From DATAEU01 sp046735355 (GTDB lineage: Bacteria > Actinomycetota > UBA4738 > HRBIN12): DNA of 51,837 bases. The notes beneath the pieces were generated by a model, which was not told the origin of the DNA, made no database searches, and saw only the letters and a list, made by a program, of their open reading frames with translations. Below, one piece after another: positions 28,934-36,999 of this stretch; positions within the stretch are counted from its first letter, which is position 1, and the number at the start of each line of letters is the position of its first letter. The DNA lies in the NCBI GenBank assembly GCA_046735355.1, contig JBKPTC010000058.1, forward strand, positions 1 through 51,837, in the 5' to 3' direction. Position numbers and translations under genes: made by a program.

Positions 28934-30073
28934 ATGTCTGCCGGCCGCTCGGACCACGACGCCGCCGACGCGTCGCTGATCCGGCTGCGGACGGGGACCG
29001 CCCTCGGCGTCGTCGAGCGCCGGCCGGGCATCGTGGAGCTCGACGTCGAGGTCGACGGCGCCGGCGCGGGTGCCCGCGCGAGGGCGATCGCCTATCCGAG
29101 CCTCGTGGGGTACGTCGACGTGGGCAGCCGCGTCGTGCTCAACACGACCGCGGTCGAGCTCGGCCTCGGCACCGGCGGTGTGCATCTCGCCGTGGCCGTC
29201 GAACCGACAGCCCCGACCGACGTCCGTCACGACGGACGCGTGATGAAGGCGCGGTACCTGCCGCAGCAGGTGGCGGTTCGAACGGTCGAGGAATCGCACG
29301 CCGCGGCTCTCGAGGCGGCCGGGCTCGGCGGCGTGCCGGTCGTCGCGGCGCCGCTCCACTCGATGCTCGCGCCGATCGCGGCCGGCGCGAAGGCATCGGC
29401 CGATGCGCGGGTGGTGTACGTCATGACGGACGGCGCCGCGCTGCCAGGGCGGTTCTCGAGACTGGTCCACGCCTGTCGCCGGGCTGGTCTGCTCGACGGC
29501 TTCGTGACGGCGGGGCAGGCGTTCGGCGGCGACCTCGAGGCGGTCACGACGTGGAGCGGGCTGCTGGCTGCCGTCGTCGTCCTCGAGGCGGAGGTCGTCG
29601 TCGTCGCCGACGGGCCGGGCAACCTCGGAACGGCGACGACGTGGGGCGTCTCGGCGCTCGCGAGCGGACACGCGCTCGACGCGGCGGAGACGCTCGGCGG
29701 CCGGCCGGTCGCCGCGCTTCGGCTCTCCTTCGCCGAGGCGCGCGAGCGGCACCGCGTCGTGTCGCACCACTCGCTCACGATCCTCGAACACGTGTGCCAC
29801 GTCGCCGCGAACGTGGCGGTGCCCGTGCTCGCCGACGAACGCCAGCGGGAGGCCGTCTGGAACGCGCTCCGGGCCCGCGCGCTCGAGGACAGGCACCATC
29901 TCGTCGAGGTGGACGGACGGCCCGGCGTCGAGGAGCTCGACCGCCGGGGCGTCGAGGTGACCTCGATGGGTCGCTCGCCCGCCGACGATCCGGCGTTCTT
30001 CCTGGCCGCCGGCGCCGCCGGCGTGCTGGCGGGTCGGATGGCCGCCGAGGCCCGCCGCTACCGCGGCGGCTGA
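28934..30073 (+). CDS. DUF3866 family protein
   Basis: 379 residues, close to the usual family length. Family features include RTGTALGVVERRPGIVELDV at the start, VGYVDVGSRVVLNTTAVELGLGTGG, VMKARYLPQQ, HSMLAPIAAG and GPGNLGTATTWG. The function is unknown; it is cytoplasmic, with no membrane helix or signal peptide. It reads against its neighbours between pafA and pafB, and its stop lies 9 bases from the pafA stop. The ATG at 28934 is 6 bases after CATACT. Confidence 0.9.
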   Translation: MSAGRSDHDAADASLIRLRTGTALGVVERRPGIVELDVEVDGAGAGARARAIAYPSLVGYVDVGSRVVLNTTAVELGLGTGGVHLAVAVEPTAPTDVRHDGRVMKARYLPQQVAVRTVEESHAAALEAAGLGGVPVVAAPLHSMLAPIAAGAKASADARVVYVMTDGAALPGRFSRLVHACRRAGLLDGFVTAGQAFGGDLEAVTTWSGLLAAVVVLEAEVVVVADGPGNLGTATTWGVSALASGHALDAAETLGGRPVAALRLSFAEARERHRVVSHHSLTILEHVCHVAANVAVPVLADERQREAVWNALRARALEDRHHLVEVDGRPGVEELDRRGVEVTSMGRSPADDPAFFLAAGAAGVLAGRMAAEARRYRGG

Positions 30074-30082
30074 CCTCCGCCG

Positions 30083-31441
30083 CTACATGTGCGCGATCAG
30101 CTGCTCGACGCGCTCGTCGACGCTTCGGAACGGGTCCTTGCACAACACGGTCCGCTGCGCCTGGTCGTTCAGCTTGAGGTGCACCCAGTCGACGGTGTAG
30201 TCGCGCCGCTTCTGCTTCGCGTGTTTGATGAAGTCGCCGCGGAGCTTGGCGCGCGTCGTCTGCGGCGGCTCGCGCATCGCGCGCGAGATCTCCTTCTCGT
30301 CGCTGACGCGCTCGACCCGCGCCTGCCGCTCCATCAGGTAGTAGAGCCCGCGCGAGCGGTTGACGTCGTGGTACGCGAGGTCGAGGAGGGCCACCCGCGG
30401 CGAGGAGAGCGGCAGCCCGTGCTTGGCGCGGTACCGCTCGATCATCAGCTGCTTGGCGACCCAGTCGACCTTGCGCACCAAACGCTCGGGCTCGCCCTCG
30501 GCCAGTGCCTCGAGCGCCTCACGCCACTCGAGCAGCAGCTGCTTGGACTGTGCGTCCGCGCCGCGACGTTCGAGGAACCGCTCGGTGCGCTCCAGATACT
30601 CAGTCTGGATCTCGATCGCGGTCAGCTCGCGACCGTTGGCGAGCCGGACCTTCTTCCGGCACGAGACGTCGTGGCTGATCTCGCGGATCGCGCGGATCGG
30701 GTTCTCGAGCGACAGGTCCCGCATCACCGTGTTCGCCTCGACCATCCGCAGCACCAGGTCGGTGACGCCGACCTTCAGCCACGTCGTGAACTCGCTCATG
30801 TTCGAGTCTCCGACGATGACGTGGAGCCGCCGGAACCGCTCGGCGTCGGCGTGCGGCTCATCGCGCGTGTTGATGATGGGTCGGGAGCGGGTCGTCGCGC
30901 TCGAGACGCCCTCCCAGATGTGCTCGGCGCGCTGCGCGATGCAGAACTGCGCGCCGCGCGGCCCGTGCAGGACCTTTCCCGCACCACAGTAGATCTGGCG
31001 CGTGACGAAGAACGGGATGAGGACGTCCGCCATCCGGGCGAACTCGCCCTGGCGCGCGACGAGGTAGTTCTCGTGACACCCGTACGAGTTCCCGGCGGAG
31101 TCGGTGTTGTTCTTGAACAGGTACACCTGCCCGCTGATGCCCTCCTCGTGGAGCCGGACCTCGGCGGCGGCCAGGAGCGCCTCGAGGATCCGCTCCCCCG
31201 CCTTGTCGTGCGACACCAGGTCGACCACGGAGTCGCACTCGGGCGTGGCGTACTCGGGATGCGAGCCGACGTCCAGGTAGAGGCGCGCGCCGTTCTCCAA
31301 GAACACGTTGGAGGAACGACCCCAGTGCACGACGCGGCGGAAGAGGTAGCGCGCGACCTCGTCCGGCGACAGCCGGCGTTGTCCGCGGAACGTGCACGTG
31401 ACGCCGTACTCGTTCTCGAGCCCGAAGATCCGCCGCTCCAC
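30083..31441 (-). CDS. pafA: Pup--protein ligase PafA
   Basis: 452 residues, the length of mycobacterial PafA. The glutamine-synthetase-like fold shows FGLENEYGVTC at the N-terminus (ATP/magnesium glutamate), GSHPEYATPECD with the catalytic aspartate region, YLFKNNTDSAGNSYGCHENY and TTRSRPIINTRDEPHAD. The C-terminal block VDWVHLKLNDQAQRTVLCKD distinguishes PafA from Dop. It joins the C-terminal glutamate of Pup to lysines of target proteins. GTG at 31441 follows TACACT by exactly 6 bases. It lies downstream of prcA and the cupin gene. Confidence 0.97.
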   Translation of the reverse strand: MERRIFGLENEYGVTCTFRGQRRLSPDEVARYLFRRVVHWGRSSNVFLENGARLYLDVGSHPEYATPECDSVVDLVSHDKAGERILEALLAAAEVRLHEEGISGQVYLFKNNTDSAGNSYGCHENYLVARQGEFARMADVLIPFFVTRQIYCGAGKVLHGPRGAQFCIAQRAEHIWEGVSSATTRSRPIINTRDEPHADAERFRRLHVIVGDSNMSEFTTWLKVGVTDLVLRMVEANTVMRDLSLENPIRAIREISHDVSCRKKVRLANGRELTAIEIQTEYLERTERFLERRGADAQSKQLLLEWREALEALAEGEPERLVRKVDWVAKQLMIERYRAKHGLPLSSPRVALLDLAYHDVNRSRGLYYLMERQARVERVSDEKEISRAMREPPQTTRAKLRGDFIKHAKQKRRDYTVDWVHLKLNDQAQRTVLCKDPFRSVDERVEQLIAHM

Positions 31442-31447
31442 CGTTCG

Positions 31448-31453
31448 AGTGTA
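31448..31453 (-). promoter_or_regulatory. -10 box (TACACT) of pafA
   Basis: TACACT on the minus strand, followed by 6 bases and the GTG at 31441. Confidence 0.7.
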
Positions 31454-31494
31454 GGCCCGCCGCCGCGAAGGGCCGGTATCCGTCTACGAGCGGG

Positions 31495-31833
31495 TCAACG
31501 AGGCGCCCACTCGATCATCACGCAGGGCTCGTCGCCGATGGTGTACCCGTCGTGCCCGGGCGGGCAGTCGAACGCGTCGCCCGGTCCCCACGTCAGCCGC
31601 TCGCCCGTTCGAAGGTCGGCGCCCCACCGACCGGCGAGCACGACGCCCACGTGGTGTGCGCCGCACCATCCTCCGTCGTCCGCCGCGCGAGGATCCTGGG
31701 ACGAGTATCGCCACCCCGGGTCCTGCACGCTGCGAACGACCGCGTAGCCCGCGATCTCGACGGTGTCCTCCGTCATCCCCGGATACGCGAACCGGTCGTC
31801 CGGCGCGTCGAACGTCTTGCGTCGCGGCGGCAT
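31495..31833 (-). CDS. Cupin-domain protein
   Basis: 112 residues with one small beta-barrel. The two cupin motifs are degenerate: GAHHVGVVLAGRWGADLRTGE (motif 1 region, with histidines) and GPGDAFDCPPGHDGYTIGDEP (motif 2 region). It may bind a metal or a small ligand; no enzyme activity can be assigned. It sits 23 bases after prcA on the same strand and before pafA, so cotranscription with the proteasome genes is likely. No clear ribosome site precedes the ATG at 31833. Confidence 0.8.
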   Translation of the reverse strand: MPPRRKTFDAPDDRFAYPGMTEDTVEIAGYAVVRSVQDPGWRYSSQDPRAADDGGWCGAHHVGVVLAGRWGADLRTGERLTWGPGDAFDCPPGHDGYTIGDEPCVMIEWAPR

Positions 31834-31856
31834 CGCGTTCGCGCTTCCGAGTCGTG

Positions 31857-32543
31857 TTACGACGACAGGATCCGAGCGACCTCGGCGTCGTCGAGACGCC
31901 GGAACTTCCTCCGCTGCGGGCGGGTGCGATCCAGGACGCCGGCCTCGACCGACTGCGCCTCGATCGCGCGACCCTCCGCCGACGAGATCGCCTTGACGGC
32001 CTCCCGGACCGCGCTCGCGAGGTCCCAGTCCGGCTGATACGCCGACGACAACACCGTCGACAGCTCTTCGGCGTGGCCGCCGATGCCGACGTGACCGTGC
32101 TCGTCGTTGACCGACCCGTCGAACAGGATGTGGTACAGCTCGTTGTGGCCGTGGTCGTCGGCGACCTCGCCGACGAGGATCTCGACCTCGTACGGCTTCA
32201 TCTGCTGCGTGAACGTCGTCGAGAGCGCCTGCGAGTACGCGTTGGCGATGTCCTTGGCCTTCACGTCGTCCCGGTCGTACGAGTAGCCGCGGACGTCGGC
32301 GAGCCGAACGCCGGCGATCCGCAAATCCTCGAACTCGCTGTACTTCCCCACGCCCGCGAACGCGATGCGGTCGTAGATCTCGCTGATCTTGTGCAGCGAC
32401 GCGCTCGGGTTCTCGGCGATGAACAGGAGGCCGTCGGCGTATTCGATCCCGACGACCGACTTCCCGCGAGAGATGCCCTTGCGCGCGTAATCCGAACGAT
32501 CCTTCATCAGCTGCTCGGGGGCGACGTACGGCATGAACGACAT
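31857..32543 (-). CDS. prcA: Proteasome subunit alpha
   Basis: 228 residues. The N-terminal gate and helix region (MPYVAPEQLMKDRSDYARKG) is followed by the alpha-subunit core: RGKSVVGIEYADGLLFIAEN, HKISEIYDRIAFAGVGKYSEF and QMKPYEVEILVGEV. It lacks the catalytic threonine, as alpha subunits do. Seven copies form each outer ring of the 20S core and bind the ARC ATPase. The start overlaps the prcB stop by one base (TGATG), giving tight coupling in the order prcB-prcA. Confidence 0.97.
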   Translation of the reverse strand: MSFMPYVAPEQLMKDRSDYARKGISRGKSVVGIEYADGLLFIAENPSASLHKISEIYDRIAFAGVGKYSEFEDLRIAGVRLADVRGYSYDRDDVKAKDIANAYSQALSTTFTQQMKPYEVEILVGEVADDHGHNELYHILFDGSVNDEHGHVGIGGHAEELSTVLSSAYQPDWDLASAVREAVKAISSAEGRAIEAQSVEAGVLDRTRPQRRKFRRLDDAEVARILSS

Positions 32544-33340
32544 CAGCGCATCCCCTGTGACACCGACTCGAACGCGGTCCGGACGTCCGCCTCAGGGATC
32601 TCCTGCACGCCCTCGGCCGTCACGACGAGGATCAGCGGGTAGATGCCGCGCGCGGGATCGACGCCGCCGGTCGCGACGTCCTCCTGCGACGCGTCGACGA
32701 GCGCCTCGACCGCAACGCGGACGGCCTCGTCGCGATCCATGTCCGGCCGCCACCGCTTCTTGAGCGAGGTCCGCGCCGGCCGCCCGCCGGATCCCGTGGT
32801 GTGGAAGTCGCGCTCCTCCCAACGGCCGCCGGTGGCGTCGTAGTAGAAGATCCGACCGTCGCCGCGCCGGTCGTCGAACCCGCCGAACAGCGGAACGACG
32901 ACGAGCCCCTGCACGGCGAGGGGGAAGTTGCCACGGATCATCTGGGCGAGCCGGTTGGCCTTGCCCTCGAGCGACAGCCGGTCGCCGGTGATCTTCTCGT
33001 AGTGCTCGAGCTCGAGCTGGAACAGCTTGACGATCTCGACCGCCTGGCCAGCGGCGCCGGCGATGGCGATCGTCGAGAGGTCGTCGGCCGCGAAGACCTT
33101 GTCCATCCGATCGTCGGCGATCGCGTACCCCTCGGTGGCGCGCCGGTCCCCCGCCATCAACATGCCGCCACGGAACTTGAGCCCGAGGACCGTGGTGCCG
33201 TGCGGCACGGACGGCGCGGCGTCGGCGGACACGACGGGAACCAGGTCGGGGCGCGTCCGGGAGACCAGGTCGACGAAGCTGGGATTGGCGCCGATCGGAC
33301 CGCCGCCGCTGAACGGCGGCAAGACTCGGTCGTGGGTCAT
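32543..33340 (-). CDS. prcB: Proteasome subunit beta
   Basis: 265 residues. A propeptide of about 48 residues ends in SVPHG. Autocleavage before the next residue frees the catalytic threonine of TTVLGLKFRGGMLMAGDRRAT. The catalytic aspartate/lysine region (AGDRRATEG ... DKVFAADD) and the serine/glycine loop (FHTTGSGG) are present. It is the protease subunit of the 20S core. The ATG at 33340 overlaps the pup stop by 4 bases (ATGA), so pup, prcB and prcA are coupled. Longer starts would run back through pup and are rejected. Confidence 0.97.
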   Translation of the reverse strand: MTHDRVLPPFSGGGPIGANPSFVDLVSRTRPDLVPVVSADAAPSVPHGTTVLGLKFRGGMLMAGDRRATEGYAIADDRMDKVFAADDLSTIAIAGAAGQAVEIVKLFQLELEHYEKITGDRLSLEGKANRLAQMIRGNFPLAVQGLVVVPLFGGFDDRRGDGRIFYYDATGGRWEERDFHTTGSGGRPARTSLKKRWRPDMDRDEAVRVAVEALVDASQEDVATGGVDPARGIYPLILVVTAEGVQEIPEADVRTAFESVSQGMR

Positions 33341-33540
33341 TCGCCGCCCTTCTGCACGTAGCTCTTGATGAACTCCTCGGCGTTCTCCTCGAGGACCGAG
33401 TCGATCTCGTCGAGGATGTCGTCCATCTCCTCCTTGAGCTCCTCGGCCTTGGACGAGGACTGGACCTGACCAGCGTCGTCTCCGCCCTCGCCGCCGCCCG
33501 ACTTGCGTTGGACCCGTCGCTGCTCCTGCTCCTGCGGCAC
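33337..33540 (-). CDS. pup: Prokaryotic ubiquitin-like protein Pup, ending in Gly-Gly-Glu
   Basis: 67 residues. A disordered glutamine/glycine-rich N-terminus is followed by the ARC-binding helical segment SSSKAEELKEEMDDILDEID, VLEENAEEFIKSYVQK and the end GGE. Because the last residue is already glutamate, Pup needs no deamidation by Dop before ligation; in Mycobacterium the residue is glutamine. The start is GTG at 33540 with AAGGAGTGAGG just upstream. TAGGAT at 33600-33605 is a likely -10 box for the pup-prcB-prcA operon. Confidence 0.97.
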   Translation of the reverse strand: MPQEQEQRRVQRKSGGGEGGDDAGQVQSSSKAEELKEEMDDILDEIDSVLEENAEEFIKSYVQKGGE

Positions 33541-33599
33541 GCCGCCTCACTCCTTGGGGATGTGGCCCGATGCTCGAGCCGAGCCGGGGATCGGCGGCA

Positions 33600-33605
33600 A
33601 TCCTA
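33600..33605 (-). promoter_or_regulatory. Candidate -10 box (TAGGAT) of the pup-prcB-prcA operon
   Basis: TAGGAT on the minus strand, 59 bases before the pup GTG at 33540, in the 77-base gap after dop. A ribosome site lies between, so this transcript has a normal leader. Confidence 0.45.
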
Positions 33606-33617
33606 CCGCCGGAGCGG

Positions 33618-35102
33618 CTAACGCTGGAGCAGATCGACGAGCGTGGCCGCGTCGGGCGCGTCGGCGAGCAGGCCGTCGACGTGCGCGCGCGTTCCGCGCA
33701 GGGGCTCGCGCATCGGGATCCGCTGGAGGCTCTCGCGCCCGGTGTCGAAGATGATCGAGTCCCACGACGCCGCGGCGATCGCGTCGGGGTACCTCGAGAT
33801 GCAGCGGCCGCGGAAGAACGCTCGGGTGTCCTCGGGCGGCTCCATGATCGCGCGGTCGATCTCCTCGTCGGAGACCAGCCGCTCCGCCTTGCCCGACGCC
33901 GCGAGCCGGTAGTACAGGCCCTTGTCGCGCCGGACGTCGTGGTACTGGAGGTCGACCAGGCGAAGCTTGGGATCCGACCACTCGAGGGCGTCACGCTCCC
34001 GGTAGCCCTCGAGCACGCGGAGCTTGGCGACCCAGTCGATCTGCGTGTGCAGCGTCGACGGATCGGTCTCGAGGGCCGACAGGACGCTCTCCCAGCGCCC
34101 GAGCAGCTCGGCGTTGGCGGCCGTGTCGTCCTCCTGCTCCACGTACTTCTTCGCGCGCTCCAGGTACTCCCACTGGATCTGAACCGCCGTCATGCGCCGG
34201 TCGTCGGCGAGCCGGACCGTCTCGGTGCACGTGACGTCGCGCGAGATGCGGTGCAGCGACGAGACCGGACTGGCGAGGCTGAGATCGGGCAGGTACTCGT
34301 CCTCGATCATCTTGAGCACGAGGGCCGTCGTTCCGAGCTTCAGATACGTCGCCACCTCGTTCATGTTGGCGTCACCGATGATCACGTGGAGCCGGCGGTA
34401 CTTCTCGGGATCGGCGTGCGGCTCGTCGCGCGTGTTGATGATCGGGCGCTTGAGCGTCGTCTCGAGACCGACCTCGGCCTCGAAGAAGTCGGCGCGTTGC
34501 GTCAGCTGGAACCGGTGACGATCCCGGTCGTCCCAGGGCGCCTCGCCGCCGACCTTGCCGGCACCCGTGAACACCTGCCGTGAGACGAGGAACGGGGTGA
34601 GGTCGCGCACGATGTTCCCGAACGGCGTCGCGCGGTCGACGAGGAAGTTCTCGTGCGTGCCGTACGAGTTGCCCTTCCCGTCGCTGTTGTTCTTGTAGAT
34701 CGCGATGCGCTGGCCGGTCGGAAGCGCCTTCTGCATCTCGAGCAGCGAGCGCTCGAGGATCCGCTCCCCCACCTTGTCGTGCACGACGAGATCGCGCGGG
34801 TTGGAGCACTCCGGCGTCGAGTACTCCGGATGCGCGTGGTCGACGTAGTACCGAGCGCCGTTCGGCAGGATGACGTTGGCGAGGCCGAGGTCCTCCTCGG
34901 CCGGTTCGCGCACCTGGACGGGCTCGAATCCGCGCGCGTCGCGGAGCGGCGACTCCTGCTCGTAGTCCCAACGGATCTTGCGCAGCGTCCCCGCGTACGT
35001 GCTGATCAGCAGCGACGAGGACAGGACCGGGTTGAAGTCCGACGCGCCGACGGCCGAGATCCCGTACTCGGTCTCGGTCCCGATGACCTTGGGGATCGCC
35101 AC
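33618..35102 (-). CDS. dop: Depupylase Dop
   Basis: 494 residues, similar in length to mycobacterial Dop. Features are VIGTETEYGISA at the N-terminus, the Dop loop region around ISTYAG...RWDYEQESPLRDARGFEP, VDHAHPEYSTPEC, YKNNSDGKGNSYGTHENF and ASWDSIIFDTG near the C-terminus. The block AEVGLETTLKRPIINTRDEPHAD is shared with PafA. Dop removes Pup from substrates; its Pup-deamidase activity should not be needed here because Pup ends in glutamate. GTG at 35102 follows TAGGCT by 6 bases, and the TAG of that box is the stop codon of arc. Confidence 0.97.
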   Translation of the reverse strand: MAIPKVIGTETEYGISAVGASDFNPVLSSSLLISTYAGTLRKIRWDYEQESPLRDARGFEPVQVREPAEEDLGLANVILPNGARYYVDHAHPEYSTPECSNPRDLVVHDKVGERILERSLLEMQKALPTGQRIAIYKNNSDGKGNSYGTHENFLVDRATPFGNIVRDLTPFLVSRQVFTGAGKVGGEAPWDDRDRHRFQLTQRADFFEAEVGLETTLKRPIINTRDEPHADPEKYRRLHVIIGDANMNEVATYLKLGTTALVLKMIEDEYLPDLSLASPVSSLHRISRDVTCTETVRLADDRRMTAVQIQWEYLERAKKYVEQEDDTAANAELLGRWESVLSALETDPSTLHTQIDWVAKLRVLEGYRERDALEWSDPKLRLVDLQYHDVRRDKGLYYRLAASGKAERLVSDEEIDRAIMEPPEDTRAFFRGRCISRYPDAIAAASWDSIIFDTGRESLQRIPMREPLRGTRAHVDGLLADAPDAATLVDLLQR

Positions 35103-35108
35103 CCGGGA

Positions 35109-35114
35109 AGCCTA
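35109..35114 (-). promoter_or_regulatory. -10 box (TAGGCT) of dop overlapping the arc stop codon
   Basis: TAGGCT on the minus strand, followed by 6 bases and the dop GTG at 35102. Its first three bases are the TAG stop of arc (35112-35114). Confidence 0.6.
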
Positions 35115-36863
35115 CAGGTACTGGCCCGCGCTGATCCGTTCGACCTGCCGGCCCTCGCTGCCGACGCCGTCCCCGAGCAGCGTGCGCACGTACACGATGC
35201 GCTCGCCCTTCTTGCCCGAGATCCGCGCCCAGTCGTCCGGGTTGGTGGTGTTCGGCAGGTCCTCGTTCTCCTTGAACTCGTCGCGGATCGCCTGCTGCAG
35301 ATCCTCGCCCTTGATGCCTTTCTCGCCGGTCGACAGGAAGCGCTTGATCGCCTCCTTCTTGGCGCGGCGCACGATGTTCTCGATCATCGCGCCGGAGTTG
35401 AAGTCCTTGAAGTACAGGACCTCCTTGTCGCCGCTGGCGTAGGTCACCTCGAGGAACCGGTTCTCGTCGGTCGGCGCATACATCCGGTCGATCGTCTGCG
35501 TGATCATCCGCGATACGGCCGTCTTCACCTCGCCGGCACGGGGGATCTCGTCCGGGTGGATCGGGACCGTGGGGTTGAGGTACTTGACCATGATGTCGGC
35601 CGCCTGGGCCGCGTCGGGCCGCTCGATCTTGATCTTCACGTCGAGCCGGCCGGGTCGAAGGATCGCCGGGTCGATCAGGTCCTCGCGGTTGGAAGCGCCG
35701 ATCACGATGACGTTCTTGAGCGTCTCCACGCCGTCGAGCTCCGACAGCAGCTGCGGCACGATCGTCGATTCGACGTCGCTCGAGATGCCCGACCCGCGCG
35801 TGCGGAAGATCGAGTCCATCTCGTCGAAGAACACGATGACGGGAAGGCCCTCCTCGCTCCGCTCCTTGGCGCGCTGGAAGATCTGCCGGATCTGCCGCTC
35901 GGTCTCGCCGACGTACTTGTTGAGGAGCTCGGGACCCTTGATGTTGAGGAAGTACGAGTGCGCGTCCTGGCGGCCGGTCCGCTCCCTGACCTTGTCCGCG
36001 AGCGACTTCGCGACCGCCTTGGCGATCAGCGTCTTGCCGCAACCGGGCGGGCCGTACAGCAGGACGCCCTTCGGAGGCTCGAGCCGGTGCTCCGAGAACA
36101 GCTCGGCGTACAGGAACGGGAGCTCGACGGCGTCGCGGATCGCCTCGATCTGGCCCTCGAGGCCGCCGATGTCCTCGTAGCCGACGTCCGGGATCTCCTC
36201 GAGGACGAGCTCCTCGGCGTCCTCCTTGGGCAGCTTCTCGATGGCGACCATCGACCGGGCGTCGATCAGCAGGCGGTCGCCGGCGCGAACGCCCTCGCCG
36301 CGCAGCGCGGCCGCCAGCGTGGCGACGATCTCCTCGTCGCCGCGGCCGATGATGACCGCGCGGTCGTCGCCCAGCCGGTCCTTGACCGTCATGACCTCGC
36401 CGGCGCGGTCGGGATCGAGCACCTCGACGATGTTGAGCGCTTCGTTGAGGATGACCTCGGCGCCGCGGCGGATCTCGGAGACGTCGAGCTCGGGAGCGGC
36501 GTTGACCCGCATCTTCCGGCCGCCCGTGAACACGTCGACCGATCCGTCGTCGTTCCGATCGAGGAAGACGCCGAACGTCGCCGGCGGCTGCGAGAGCTTC
36601 TCGACCTCCTCGCGGAGGGCCTCGATGCGCTCCTTCTCGGCACCGAGCGTCGAGGCGAGCTTCTCGTTCTGTCCGAGCGCGCGCGAGAGATCGCTCTTGG
36701 ATTCGAGCAGCTTCTCCTCGAGGATCTTGACCTGCCGCGGCGCGTTGGTGAGACGCCGACGCAGCAGCGCGACCTCGTCATCGAGGAATCGGACCTGCGT
36801 CTGCAGTTCGTGGATCTGCTTCTCGTACCGCTCCTGCTGCTCCCGCGGATCGATCTCGGGCAT
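35112..36863 (-). CDS. arc: Proteasome-associated AAA+ ATPase (ARC/Mpa)
   Basis: 583 residues. An N-terminal coiled coil (about 5-85; REQQERYEKQIHELQTQV...) binds Pup. Two OB domains follow, with GVFLDRNDDGSVDVFTGGRK and DRLLIDARSMVAIEKLP. The AAA+ module shows Walker A GPPGCGKT, Walker B VIVFFDEMDSIF, the sensor GASNREDLIDPAILRPGRLD and an insert between them. The C-terminus ends in GQYL, the proteasome-docking tail (HbYX-like). The hexamer unfolds pupylated proteins and feeds them to the 20S core. GGGAGG lies about 6 bases before the ATG at 36863, and TATACT (36898-36903) is the likely -10 box. Confidence 0.97.
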   Translation of the reverse strand: MPEIDPREQQERYEKQIHELQTQVRFLDDEVALLRRRLTNAPRQVKILEEKLLESKSDLSRALGQNEKLASTLGAEKERIEALREEVEKLSQPPATFGVFLDRNDDGSVDVFTGGRKMRVNAAPELDVSEIRRGAEVILNEALNIVEVLDPDRAGEVMTVKDRLGDDRAVIIGRGDEEIVATLAAALRGEGVRAGDRLLIDARSMVAIEKLPKEDAEELVLEEIPDVGYEDIGGLEGQIEAIRDAVELPFLYAELFSEHRLEPPKGVLLYGPPGCGKTLIAKAVAKSLADKVRERTGRQDAHSYFLNIKGPELLNKYVGETERQIRQIFQRAKERSEEGLPVIVFFDEMDSIFRTRGSGISSDVESTIVPQLLSELDGVETLKNVIVIGASNREDLIDPAILRPGRLDVKIKIERPDAAQAADIMVKYLNPTVPIHPDEIPRAGEVKTAVSRMITQTIDRMYAPTDENRFLEVTYASGDKEVLYFKDFNSGAMIENIVRRAKKEAIKRFLSTGEKGIKGEDLQQAIRDEFKENEDLPNTTNPDDWARISGKKGERIVYVRTLLGDGVGSEGRQVERISAGQYL

Positions 36864-36897
36864 CGCGCACCTCCCAAGCAGCGGGCCGGAGAGGCGA

Positions 36898-36903
36898 AGT
36901 ATA
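36898..36903 (-). promoter_or_regulatory. -10 box (TATACT) of arc
   Basis: TATACT on the minus strand, 34 bases before the ATG at 36863, with a ribosome site between. No clear -35 element. The rest of the 136-base gap to trmI shows nothing else. Confidence 0.6.
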
Positions 36904-36999
36904 CGTCCGGCCCCCACTACGCCTTCGGACGTTCGGACGGCAGCTTGACCTCCCGGGCCCACGATTCGGAACGGCGCCGCCCGACCCCCTCGAACGGAA

